Origin: Ramazzottius varieornatus
Taxonomy: Eukaryota > Tardigrada > Eutardigrada > Parachela > Ramazzottiidae
Assembly (NCBI GenBank): GCA_001949185.1
Contig: BDGG01000020.1
Coordinates: 285,597-349,596, forward strand
DNA: 64,000 nucleotides
Reading direction: 5' to 3'
Under the pieces are notes generated by a model. The model ran no database searches, was not told the origin of the DNA, and was given only the letters and a program-made list of their open reading frames with translations. Below are positions 22,401 to 33,105 of the stretch, piece by piece (within the stretch, counting starts at the first letter, position 1; every line of letters starts with the position of its first letter). The position numbers and the translations under genes were made by a program.

Positions 22401-25400
22401 TCATTGCATCGATCTACGCAACTTTCCCTTCATCAAGCATCGAAAGATCTTCGCCATGCTGATCGCTTTTCGATCTAACTACATGATGAAGAAGGCTGTC
22501 GAGGTCTTACCGCAAACACAACGTGGGCTGTACAAGCAACCGGTCATTTTGAATTCCTTCAGAGGCCACTTGCAGCGAGTTACGCAAATTCAAGTGGTGT
22601 TCGGGAAGAAAATCATTATCACGGGATCGGAAGACTGTTCGGTTCGGCTTTGGCATTTCTCCGGCCTTTACATCGGCGTAAGTCTTTCCAGGCAGTGTTC
22701 GGGTAACACGATCGCAGTGAGCTGTCCTTTGCAGACATTGGGACAAGAAGCCGCTTTTAAAAACGACACCAGGCCGACGGAAGAGCTTCCTGGAGATGAA
22801 TCATCCCACACGGTATCATCCCTCAAGGCTTCCAATTCCGCCAACTCAGCATCGCTTCCCGTCGAAGACAGTAACACCTCGACTGTTGAAGTTAAAGTGG
22901 CCGACTTCCTCCATGAGGACGAAGACCCGAACAAGGTCCTGCTCAAGCCCAAAGTCGTCATCCCCCACGACATAGCTGAGAAGGGCAGTCTGGCTACCCT
23001 TCAAGTGTTGTACAGTGATAGGCACAAACGGACGATCATCCCGGCTTACATCGAGGAAGCTGAGCAAGGTAATCTGGCCTATATGATTTACGAAGACACA
23101 CGGGTAATATCTTCGGGTTGTGACAGGGAATGCCGTCACGGAGAGCACAAGTCAAACTGCGTGGTTCGAATCCAAAGAAGACTACATGGAGGCGTTGGGT
23201 GAGTTGGCTGTCGAGAAGAACAAGTTTGAAGAGCTGAAGACGGCGCCTGTGAGGTTTTACGGAGACCCGCATGCTGCGGAGACTAATCAAGAGGGAACCT
23301 ACGACGAAGAAACGCTGATCTTCAACCAACAACCGCTGCAAGTAGTCGAACCTGTCGGCGGACTGGAAACGCTCATACCTAAAAACCTTTACGGATACCA
23401 TTTACACAAGGTAAGATATGCATCTGTTCCTGTGTTCCTAAGTTTTCATTCTGGCTGTATGTGGTAGGTTCAGGAAGAGCTACTGGACATGTTGCCGGTT
23501 GAGCTCAGGAAGCCCTACGTTGAACTGAAACAAGCTGGGCTGTTGATAGGTGCAGCTCTGGAAGAACTGCGGGCGGTTATCCAGCAGCGGCAGCAGAGCC
23601 TAGCTAGGCCGAGAATGACTGCTATGCCAAAGAACCGCAACATGGAGAAGCGAGTGCGGATGAAGGGAGTCGCCAAGTCCGTCACCAATGATCAGAAAAA
23701 ATCGAAAATTCCGAAAAGGTCTGGACATACCGATCGACCCTCGGGGCCTACTGCTGGAAGAGGAGACTCAGTACTGACGTACGATCAAAAAGGTATACAT
23801 GAAGGGGTTGGTAGAAATAACTGTAGAAAATTTCCGCGGCTATCCTTACTACGCGCGTGCCTGCAGGAGCGCGAGGGACATCAAAGCATTGCAGGATGTA
23901 AAACTTAAAGTGTCTGAAAGTTGATCAATCTTAACCTTTTTTTCATTTGTGGTAGGAAGTGCAGCAGAAGGAACTGCCGGTGACCGTTTTCGCAGTACCG
24001 TCCTTCAGGTTTTATCTCGCAAAGGTACAAAGAAGCGCCAAGATGCCAGCGGGGACCAACGGAACGTCACCACGCTCGCCTACGTATCCACAGCCTTTCG
24101 TACATCATCCAAAGTCTCTGGTTTGCAGCCTAACCAAGCCGATAACTACAAGGACGAGGAGGATCAGACCGGTCGACAAAGTGGTACACAGTCGATGCCC
24201 GACAAAGGCGACACCGATGAGCAGAAGCGAAAGTCAACTGGACTCAGGGATCGTGCGTCTCAAGAGCGGATCTCAACCAGGACTTCAGTGGTGGATTACA
24301 ACCAGGACTTCCTCAACGCTGATCGGATCGACATTGGACAACTTCGTGCGTCGGAGGAAGAGTTTGCGGAAGACTTGATGAGGGAACAAGAACGGAATGC
24401 CAAGTTTGATTACTTAGCTTTGCTGGAAGGTTCGTGCAAAAGTTCTTAGTGTAAAGTTGACGCTGAAGATACACGACAACGTCCACGTTTAGATGTTTGC
24501 TCATTACGTATTTTGAACTGGTCTAATAGCGTAGATTTACGAAGTTTTACGTGGTTTATGGTGAAGTCTTTCTGATGCTGTAGGTGGCATGGCTAGACCA
24601 AGTCAGATCGATCAATATATGCCAATCGTGCAGAACGACGGGGAATTGTTCAACGAGATCAAACCGATGCTGCGATCCAGAAACCTCTTTGACGTCCGAC
24701 CAAGTCGTCCCTTTAGGAAAAAAGTCACAGTTAGGGGGGCCAAGAGTGTCAGCTCCATGGACCGGATCCAAAGAGTCTTCAAGGTGAAAATGACTGATCA
24801 ATTCCGTATCAAGTCGGAGTATTTAAAACTAGTGTTGTCTCTCAGTTGATATCAACCGTACTTAGCAAAGTACGTTAGTGTGGACCAGAAAACTCTGTAA
24901 AAATATTCACCTTTCGATTTTCACAGGTACCCGATTTCAACGGCGAAGTACAGGCGAAGGACATGTCGAAAGAGCTCCACCTCACAGTCCCTCCCGCTCC
25001 CCGTCGTCTTCCCAGTGTCATAAAAGGCCAATTTCGTAACGGTCAACGCAAATCTTCATTTTATAACTTCCACGAGCTCGATGAAGCGCCCAGTCCACTC
25101 GGCGGAACACAGCTATGGGGCGACCAAGAGTCGTTAGCTATCTTCAACCTTGACGTACAGGTACTGCAGACCCATATCAAGACACCGGCTTTTCCAGATC
25201 CAGAATCTCCTGAGAACGCGAAAGACCAAAAGAAGGGCAGCAAGAAGGGAGAAACGACTGATATCAGCAAAGCCTTACATCAACGCGAGAAGGTTCTTCC
25301 CAAGCAGCGACCCTTTACTAACCGGTATATTTACCGACAGTTGTCCGATTCGGTCATACATCAGCCTGTACCAGGTGAAGCTCGTCTCGACGAACTGGTT

Positions 25401-25670
25401 GTGGGGTTGGACGCATTTGTGGAATCGAGTAAAGGTCATAAAGAGCGGGAAGAAAAGTCGAAGAGAGAAACAAGCAGGCTTAATCAGGAGCTACACGAAA
25501 CCCAGAGAAGAAGTCACCAGGCTTCGAAGGCCAAATCAGCCGCGAAAAAGAAACAGGAAGCTATGGTGAGAGGGATACCTTCTGACAGATCTTTCAGTGA
25601 TTTGAGTAAAATGTTGGATGAGGTGGACTCGGTTGAGATGGAGTTTGTGCAAGAAAACTTGGCAATGTGA
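16407..25670 (+). CDS. WD40/EF-hand protein (WDY/WDR49-like)
   Basis: Large beta-propeller protein with calcium-binding EF-hands, related to 'WD repeat-containing protein on Y chromosome'. Seventeen exons: 16407-17118, about 17190-17513, 17629-18055, 18125-18264, 18352-18692, 18770-18882, 19111-19419, 20120-20408, 20783-21778, 21941-22278, 22338-22677, 22735-23068, 23127-23410, 23468-23792, 23956-24429, 24584-24783, 24927-25670. The sum is 6690 nt (2229 aa), roughly twice my recollection of family length. The N-terminal 240 residues are unrecognised and hold a His-rich run. Exon 2 ends in a Ser run. Exon 3 has an EF-hand with canonical loop DANCDGNVDWNE and a weaker partner. WD repeats follow (DGQVFCW, NRSIQVW, STIMVW, DGLVKFW, DGELIVW, DGFIRAW, DCSVRLW). 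An acidic Ser/Glu insert lies in exon 9. The C-terminus is basic and disordered. The exon 1/2 acceptor is the weakest call. Confidence 0.85.
17400..17480 (+). repeat. AGC/AGT serine-codon microsatellite
   Basis: A run of AGC and AGT triplets in exon 2 of the WD40 gene encodes about 30 serines before SDEEKEKQ. It is a coding microsatellite and likely varies in length. Confidence 0.9.
19541..19680. mobile_element. MITE in intron 7 of the WD40 gene
   Basis: Inverted arms CTGTATTCCCTTAAAAG...TGCGCAGTCACATGAC (19541-19576) and its reverse complement (about 19645-19680) with several mismatches. 140 bp, no ORF. It lies in the longest intron of the gene. Confidence 0.7.
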
Positions 25671-27319
25671 TGATGGAATTCATTTGTCGTGGGCTTTCAT
25701 CCTGCCTGCAAGTGAATAGTTTGTTTGCAGCAGGTGCCCTACATGGACAAAATCGGGTCTTTTTGGTCTTCGTTGTTAATAGTTCGTAATAGCTAGTTTT
25801 AATTAGGTTGTACGTTTCGATCTACTCAGGCTAGGCCAGTCTGGTATTAGTAGTATTGTGTGAGTTACCATTCAATTGGTAAGTGCAAACAGGCTTGGCA
25901 AGAAGGTCCGGCTGATTACTTGTTTCTGTTCGATAGTCCTGGTACCAGTCTGCAGTTCTTTGTTCTTGGCCAATGCAGTGGAACGAATCGTGTGAGATTA
26001 TAGCGAGGATGGTACTGATAGCTCCGCATAACATGCACTAGCCTTTCCGATTGTTCACGTTCTACTTGGCTCGTCAAGGAGTCCACGTATCGCAAGATCT
26101 GGGCTCTGGGCAAAGTTCCTCAGAAGTCTGGGGTCATGGTGTAGAGGCAAAGTCGAGGAAATTTGGGCAAGGGCCAGGGTAACTCAAGGGCGAGGGCCGG
26201 GGTTTGCCATGTGGAGGCCGACAATTCTTAAGAAAATCCCGAAACCCTCGCTTGCCCTTCTCAAATTTCGTCAGCTGTGCCTCTACGATATGACCCCAGA
26301 CTTTTCCGGAACCTTGGCCACAGCCCATCTATTGTCGGTTTGTGGATCTGGCTGGCCCCAGCTCTCGGCGTCATGGATTTGGACAACTGTGGATGGCTGT
26401 GGGCGGGAGTATTAGGAAAACCGGTAAGTGCAAAAACACGCCTTTGAAGTTGGCCGGTAGGTACGTTGGTTTAAGACACTGTATCAGGCAAGAGTTTAGC
26501 GCTGGAAGTTTTCGTGCAGACAGACCAAAATAACTAATCTGATTGCTCTCGATGCAGCCTTAGTAGAAATCTGACCGTATGCACGTTTGTTCTGAACCTG
26601 TCTACAGTGTAAGAAGAAGCAATCAGTATCATCCGCCCAGTTTATACGCGAAACGTTTTGCCTCCGAACGACCCGTGTTTGAAATCTGGTGGTTGCAAAT
26701 GTGTGTTAAGTCAGCCGAACCAAAACTCTACACCGTTTCAAGAAAGTACTCTTGAACGTTTCCGAGGTGACTACTGTCTGTACGAACGGTTGACCAACTT
26801 GACTTTGCTAATCCAAATCGGCGAAATTTGATTCTTTTGTACGCGCTCACGCTTATGCCCTTCCAATCGCTCGATCTCCGTTTCATACCTACGCCAAAGT
26901 TTGGCTGTGGTAGCAGGAAAGTAATTTCGAATTAGAAAAGTGCCGGGGTCCGAGAGTGCAAACTGAAACTAGCCTGTTGACGTCAAGAGCACCGCACACA
27001 GTATCCAGATTGCTTGTAGCAAAAGATCCAATCAGCCGTGATCTCCCCGACATCAGGACGATCAAGACCAAAAGTGGACAACTTCAAATGGGAAAGTCAT
27101 GGCGCTGAAAATAATTTCTGAATGTTGGGGCGATGATGCGTTGAGCGAGTTCTGTACACTGACAACTCTTACTTCTTTATTACTGTACGTCATTGACACC
27201 GTGGGTCGATAGGGAGGGTGCGGTGTATCTCGAAATCACTTATGAAAAACCGAGCAAACGTATTGAGTGCAGAAGTATGACTTGTCACTCCTGGAAACAC
27301 GTCAATTTTGTAAAACTCA
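25671..27319. other. Intergenic, no gene seen
   Basis: Downstream of the WD40 gene. No frame with a recognisable domain. It contains the fold-back element at 26115-26312. Confidence 0.5.
26115..26312. mobile_element. Fold-back MITE
   Basis: Arms of about 65 bp: GTTCCTCAGAAGTCTGGGGT at 26115 pairs with the reverse complement ending at 26312. The match runs inward through GTAGAGGCA and AAATTTG-GGCAAG with scattered mismatches. No coding capacity. Confidence 0.75.
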
Positions 27320-27578
27320 TACAGTAATACTTCTCACTTCTTCAGTACGTCACAAGGATGAGCTTTTTAATCGTGAGAGTGCAGTCAGATCCGAATTTTC
27401 TTCAGGAGACTGAAGTAATCGTAGAGAAAAACCAAGGATACCGCTCCACAGCACGGCAAGGTGTCACGTGACAGTGTGATTACGCATACTTGTGCCAAAC
27501 GCAATCCCCCTACTGGCTAGCTTCAGCTTGTAGATATCGTCCCTGTGACGTATTGTAGAAGTGAGAACTATTATTGTA
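27320..27578. mobile_element. TA-flanked MITE with 38-bp TIR
   Basis: Left TACAGTAATACTTCTCACTT (27320 on) and right reverse complement TACAATAATAGTTCTCACTT (ending at 27578). About 33 of 38 positions match, including the inner TACGTCACA block. A further related arm may lie near 27167-27196. Confidence 0.72.
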
Positions 27579-29070
27579 GTTACACTCCCCCTTGCTCTTT
27601 TGTCTTGGAGTTCTTTCCTATCACTTTGCCAGCTCCTGACCACCGTTTGGCGTTCTACTGTTCTATGTTTCTGAGCTCCGCCGTAAAGCTGTAATAATTT
27701 TGTCTGGAGACTGATGAACTGCGTACTGGCCTAAGAACAGCAGGAAATTTCGATCGTGAGCGGCACCGAAGGAAAGTTATGGTTCCACCGAAAGAAAGGT
27801 ATGGTTACTGTCTGGTTCCAATCTTGCAGTCTAGACAGCTATGAATCCTTCTGCCCGGCGTAACGTGGCCGCGGAATAGACCTCTGGAGCGCGGAAGAAT
27901 GATAAAAGAACTTGCCTTTCACTAAACGATATCAATCAGTCGACTCAAATCAACACTGTTGCAAGTCGGCTCTAGAGTGCGCACTGAACAGAACGCTACC
28001 GCAATAACTGCAGAAGGTGAAAGTGAAAGCTCTCCTTCGCACACAAGGAAGAGGAGACCTGATACTAAAGAATCAGAGTCGAAAAATCAGAGAAAATCCA
28101 GCGAGAAAGAAAAATGTCTTCCAGAGAAGCTGCAAAAAATGGCTGTAGAGAGTTTCTTTTCTCTTCCTTCCTGCTCCTACAGTAAGGACATGAATTCGCT
28201 CCCAAAAAATGACTAAAGCACACGTGTATCTTACTAGTACGGTGGATGACCTGATCAAGAATTGCGAGGTTCGAAGTGGGTAAATTTTTTGAAAGTTTCG
28301 TCAGAGGAGTAACAAGTTATACTTACCGCACTTTGATAGAAGATGATCACGTTTTCCGCTGTGCAGTACACGCGCCTGCCCTAAATGTGGGGACGGACAA
28401 AAATGTGGAGAACGGCGGCTGTGCTCCGATTGTTTTAGTTGATTGGACAACCTCAGCTGGCCCGTGCTGCTTTCGCTCTGTTCCCCACATTTATGGCAGG
28501 CGCGTGTACGGCATTACGGCAAGTTGTCAAGATGTTATCATGACGCATAACACTCACTAGGTCGCTTCCGCGTGTATTAATAGAAACCCACTTTGCGACG
28601 TACTAAAGAAGTAAGAATATTCAGTGCAGCTAATTCTGTCAGGTGCGGAACTGTCACTTGCAACATCTCGGGGAACAGTTTTCAAATTTTTTCTGTAATT
28701 TGGCCGTTGCCCTTTCTCTTCTTCCCTATGCTATATGTTGTCCGCCAACATTCTCCCCTTTTCTGCGGTAACAAACAGCTCAGTGCGTTGACAACAGGCA
28801 GAGCGTTCAGTTTAAAACCGCAGGAGGGTAATTGTTTTCTCCTTTTCTGATTTTTTTCTCCGCGCCCTGGCTCAACAGATGTTGAAGCCAGTCACACCGT
28901 GAATTAGAAGAGGGCTAGATCTTCATAATGGCAGCCAGAAGTTACCTTACTGCGACTTCTCAAATTTGAAAAGCAAGAATCTCCTTTTTTTCAGGTGCAA
29001 ATCGACCTGCAAAATGCGCCACTTTAGCGGGTGGCGAGAATTAAATTTGTCCTGCCTCATGGGCTTCTTG
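27579..29070. other. Intergenic, no gene seen
   Basis: No recognisable coding region. An open frame at 27959-28216 (plus, Lys/Glu/Ser-rich) has no supporting motif. It contains a fold-back at 28366-28509. Confidence 0.45.
28366..28509. repeat. Short inverted repeat
   Basis: GTACACGCGCCTGCCCTAAA (28366 on) faces its reverse complement ending at 28509; 27 of 28 positions match through ATGTGGGGA. Total 144 bp; likely a MITE core. Confidence 0.75.
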
Positions 29071-29189
29071 TACTGCATACTCTCCCGAAATTCACGTACG
29101 TCACTCCATTTAGAGTGTAAAACTAGACGGTAAGACCCCAATGATTCGAGAATCAGTGACGTACGTGAATTTCTGGAGAGCATACAGTA
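29071..29189. mobile_element. MITE, GACGTAC-type 35-bp TIR, copy A
   Basis: TACTGCATACTCTCCCGAAA... (29071-29105) against reverse complement TACTGTATGCTCTCCAGAAA... (29155-29189), both ending in ACGTACGTCACT. 119 bp. TA at both ends fits Tc1/mariner-type target duplication. Same TIR family as the element at 39038-39347. Confidence 0.82.
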
Positions 29190-29539
29190 AGCTTTCGGTG
29201 GGCTGCTCAGCAGATACGACAGGGTGGGCTCTATGTACAACCGAAGGCGGTCCGCGATTGAACTCTTCCGGTCAGTTTTGCTGTTCTGCACAAAACGGCC
29301 AGTTTTGCTAAACTGATTTTGCAGCACGACTGGCATTGACGATTTAACTATGCAAAACCAAAGTCGAAAGTTGAATGATCGTGCATGACGGTGCAAAAGA
29401 TTTGGAGGCAAACGCTTGTCCCGAAAGAGAAGCATAATTTTTTACTTTGACGTTGGGAAAAAAGTTGCAAGTTACACTTCCGCACCTAATAGCAAGTTGT
29501 CTCGACCGCTGAAAAGGCACAAGAGACCAGAAGCCGTAA

Positions 29540-31801
29540 GGTCGGGATCACAACAGGGAGCGGAGCACTCTCGTACAGAGAAATTTCTGAGCCGCTGCCC
29601 AGATCCCTTCCTAGAGAAAATCTTGAGCGATCTTTCGACTTCGGAAATCGTTTTGCATGTTTTGATTGACAGGATTTGCTCTTGGTCATCCCGCCATCGG
29701 GGATATTTTTCTTGATTGTCCGCACGCTACAGACCAACCCGCCCACCGTGGACTTTGGACTCTGACGTCAGTCAACCTGTTTTGAAAGTTTTGTCCCATA
29801 CTTCCGCGTTTTACATCGGGTACCACAGCAAGCGCCCAAGCCGTCCGCAGTCTTTACAGGAAAAGTTCTACGTTGTAATAAGGGTTCGGCTAATTTATGG
29901 TAATGGGGGATAACTATTTTGTTTAAATCTACAAAGTATTACGGGCGTGGGACGAATTTCGTAATCAAGCGGGACACGGTAAAGACACTAAAACGGAAGC
30001 AAAGCTAGGTCTTTGTCATCGTCAAGATCTTGAACCAGGGGCTCCAGGTCTCCGCCCTCTTCAGCAACGTCCTCATCGGCTTGCTCGTCACCAACTGCCT
30101 CAATGCGGTCTTCCTTTGTGTCGATATCTCGGTAGTCATCCTCAAGCTTGATGCAACGGGCGAAGAGCTTGGGGAAGTCTTCTGGCTTGAAGATATCAGC
30201 AGATTCTTCCCACAGCTTGATCAGGTCAGGCAGCTTTCTGGTGGGGCAGATCCAACCAATGGTTTGCGAGATATACTCAAAAAACTCAATTTTGACCCAC
30301 TTTTTTTACTTTTCTCAAAATCAAGCCACTTGATTGACCTAATGCAACGAGCAAATCTCTTCCGAATGAAAAGACCATCAAAACACATCATACAAAATTC
30401 GATTGATTGATTTGACAGACTGGCTTCTCGTAGTTTTGGTAGTTGAAATTCCCGTGGTAGTCCTCAGTGTGCTTTGAGGCTTCCCAGATAAGTCCACATC
30501 CGGGAACGAATCCCCTATCCGTCACCACATCGAAAATGACCAGACGTTTTCCCGATCCACTTGGATGCGACTGTCCGCAGTCCTTGCACAGGATTTCGGC
30601 TGTGCCGGTGGATTTTTCTTTGTCGAGTTCGATCCAACTCTTGCGAAACTGGTAGTTCTCGTTTAACCAAGTCTCATCCAGGAAGGCAATCAAGGCATTC
30701 TTCTGTCGAAATGTAACGGATACGCCTGACTTTGAGGCTTGGGTTACCAAACAGGTGTCTAGTGGACCGATCCCGATGTCGGAAGCCCATTCGACGTAAC
30801 ACACGATACATCGTGGATTTCGACACCTTAACACCGACTTCCTCCTCCACCAATGGCAGTAGAGATTCCACCGTGATGTGTATCTTACTCTTGTACTCGC
30901 GGTGAATGATCGCACGAATTTTCCCGTATTCCGACTCCTTCAACAAGTGCCGACCGACGCCCGCGACACCCTCCATTTCTTCGGCCTCGACAACCGGGTC
31001 CAAGGTTTCATTTACGTCATCTTCCGGAACGGTGTTGCTCTCGGCTGCAGTTCCGCTCGGTGGACCAGTTATCAAAGCCCGGCTCGTAGTGATGTTCTGG
31101 ATGGTGCGTGGACTTCGCTGGCACAGATGCGCGATTGCCTTACGGCGACCTGCCAGAGTGGTCAGAGTATATTTATTCGACCCAAAAAACGACTGACCCA
31201 GCACTTTCCATAAATGAGCAATATGCCTCACATCCACGGGATACAGAGAAGAACTGGAAGACATCTCTCAGCTTCCTGTTAGTTTTGTCAGACTACAGTA
31301 TACGCTATTGTAGAATACTGTGGTGCATTTGAAAACTGAGGAGACGGTTTTCGCTTGTGTTTGATGGAAGCTCTTATCTCTCCAGTTTTTTCCTGGCTGA
31401 CTCTTCATACTTTCCAGCTGTGATAGGAGAAGACAGCAAAGAAGTTTTCTCGACTCTATCGTTTTCCAACGTGCAGCATGAAGGTCAGATGCCAGAAGGC
31501 CGATAAGAATATCGTCTGTGCCGGTACCTTTTACATTTCACGCACGCAACAGATTTCATTTTTTGCCTGCTGACGTCAGAGTCCAAAGACCACGGTGGGC
31601 GGGTTGGTCTGTAGCGTGCGGACAATCAAGAAAAATATCCCCGATGGCGGGATGACCAAGAGCAAATCCTGTCAATCAAAACATGCAAAACGATTTCCGA
31701 AGTCGAAAGATCGCTCAAGATTTTCTCTAGGAAGGGATCTGGGCAGCGGCTCAGAAATTTCTCTGTACGAGAGTGCTCCCCTCCCTGTTGTGATCCCGAC
31801 C
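29540..31801 (-). mobile_element. IS630/Tc1-like transposon with 232-bp inverted repeats
   Basis: A 2262-bp element bounded by equal-length inverted repeats, 29540-29771 and 31570-31801, that are almost identical (one clear mismatch). Outer ends read GGTCGGGATCACAACAGGGA; inner ends close at the palindrome CTGACGTCAG. The flanks carry TA one base outside each end, consistent with TA target duplication. The interior encodes a broken transposase on the minus strand. The high identity of the arms suggests recent activity or gene conversion. Two open frames inside the arms (29486-29746 and 31595-31813) are the same arm read twice and are not genes. Confidence 0.88.
29988..31264 (-). pseudogene. 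Broken DDE transposase of the IS630/Tc1-like element
   Basis: From ATG 31264 the frame shows an N-terminal region with two HTH-like parts (RRKAIAHLCQRSPRTIQNI; VSKSTMYRVLRRMGF). After a frameshift near 30720 comes a DDE catalytic block with the first Asp in FLDETWLNENY (about 30690), then GKRLVIFDVVTDRGFVPG and DYHGNFNYQNYEK. Between about 30290 and 30410 the expected segment with the second Asp and the last acidic residue is missing, replaced by unrelated A/T-rich sequence. The C-terminal tail resumes (KLWEESADIFKPEDFPKLFARC, acidic end) and stops at 29988-29990. Active transposases of this group cut and paste DNA at TA; this copy cannot. Confidence 0.82.
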
Positions 31802-32835
31802 GTAGTTTCATAGGCTCATTTTATTCTGTGCTCTGTACCTGTCCTTCAGTAGTTTCTTCCTCCTTTGCGGTTGTTTCTTCCTCTACTGCAGCCGTTTGTC
31901 CGTGTTATCCAGTTGTGTATGTAGGCCGCTGTAAGAAGTAAGATACTATTTGTTCTGCTTCTTTACCGTTTTTCTGTCTTCTGACGCTAAAATTCGCTCT
32001 ACAGATACACTTCAAAACCATTTTATTCCTCGTGCTAACAGGACGATTTAGTCAGAAACGTTCCCGTTAGTATTCGAACAAATTATTTTTTACCAGCATT
32101 CCTTGCTCATCAAAGCTGCCGATCATGTCCATGAAGGGCCCCAAATCCATCCAATCCGGAGGTCCGACGAGATACTATATACATCGCTCCACGTCGTCCC
32201 GATCCATGCAGAGCTGCAGACATTGCCCACACCAGGCTTGACCGCAGGCACCTCAAACAAACCCACGAAATTGAACGGCATGATCTTAGATTGGGCATTC
32301 AAGTAATTCGGCGCCCTTCCCTCCAGATGACATGGTAGAAGTTTCAACATGTCCAGCTCCGTGAAGCGGAACGCACAAAGCACCCTACAATACGCGAAGA
32401 ACTACCACGATGGAAAATCAAGGGAACCCGAATACATGGGTATCTGAAGAAGACAAGAAAGCTCATCCACAAGCAATCTGCACATTGACCGCAAGCCGAA
32501 CCGCAGTCAACAAGGCAATACTTGAGATCACTTTACAGGTCGATGGAGCACTACGCGAGGACGCGTAGGATCAGCGAGGAGGCTCTGTAAGGAGCTTATC
32601 TCGGCAGTGAAGCACTCGTGCTGAATCAGCACGAACACTTCACGTACTTCTAGAACTTTCTCTTTCATTCTGCTTCGCTGTCAAAGTATATAAACCGACT
32701 GTTCAGTAATAATCGGGGCGGCTTTTTCCTTTCCTTCTCTTGAGACCTAGCATTACTAATGAAGAAAACTCTCCCCAGTCAGTTCCCTTTTGATCCTAAT
32801 TCCTTCTTCATCGACCGACCTTGTAGGGTTCTTTT
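31802..32835. other. Intergenic with possible LTR-retroelement remnant
   Basis: No intact gene. The minus strand near 32123-32383 reads MLKLLPCHLEGRAPNYLNA, faintly gag-like. At 32589 a TGTAAGGAGCTTATCTCGG start, a hairpin (32607-32643) and TATATAAA at about 32689 together resemble an LTR promoter. No paired second LTR was found, so this is tentative. Confidence 0.3.
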
Positions 32836-33093
32836 CTAGCCAGTGGAAGGCTTTACATCAGCGATGGAATTCTCGGCCCAATCGGGAAGTTTCGCTTTGC
32901 CACCGTGTGGACTTGGGTTGGGATGCACCATCTGGTTACGGATTGTGACTCTGGAAACGCTAAACTTCTTCGCGGCAGCATGCTGGTTGATCCCTTCCTC
33001 CTTCGTCGCCTTGATGGCAGTTTCCAACATCAGCTCCTTATGAAACTGAGCAGCAGTTTTGAGCTTACTTTGAACCTTACTTGTCGTAGCCAT
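32836..33093 (-). pseudogene. Pogo/psq-type helix-turn-helix fragment
   Basis: From ATG 33093 the minus strand encodes an 85-residue frame with a psq/pogo-like DNA-binding helix-turn-helix: ETAIKATKEEGINQHAAAKK then FSVSRVTIRNQM, and GGKAKLP. This is the N-terminal DNA-binding part found in pogo/Tigger/Jerky transposases. No DDE domain follows, so it is a truncated remnant. A recruited single-domain protein is possible but not supported by neighbours. Confidence 0.6.
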
Positions 33094-33105
33094 CATCGAT
33101 AACAT

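Noticed and set aside
29486-29746. 86-aa minus-strand frame with a near-identical plus-strand frame at 31595-31813
   Set aside because: The two are the same 232-bp terminal inverted repeat read in opposite directions, not paralogous genes.
30004-30290. Separate acidic protein on the minus strand
   Set aside because: It is the C-terminal tail of the adjoining broken transposase, in the same order and within the same inverted repeats.
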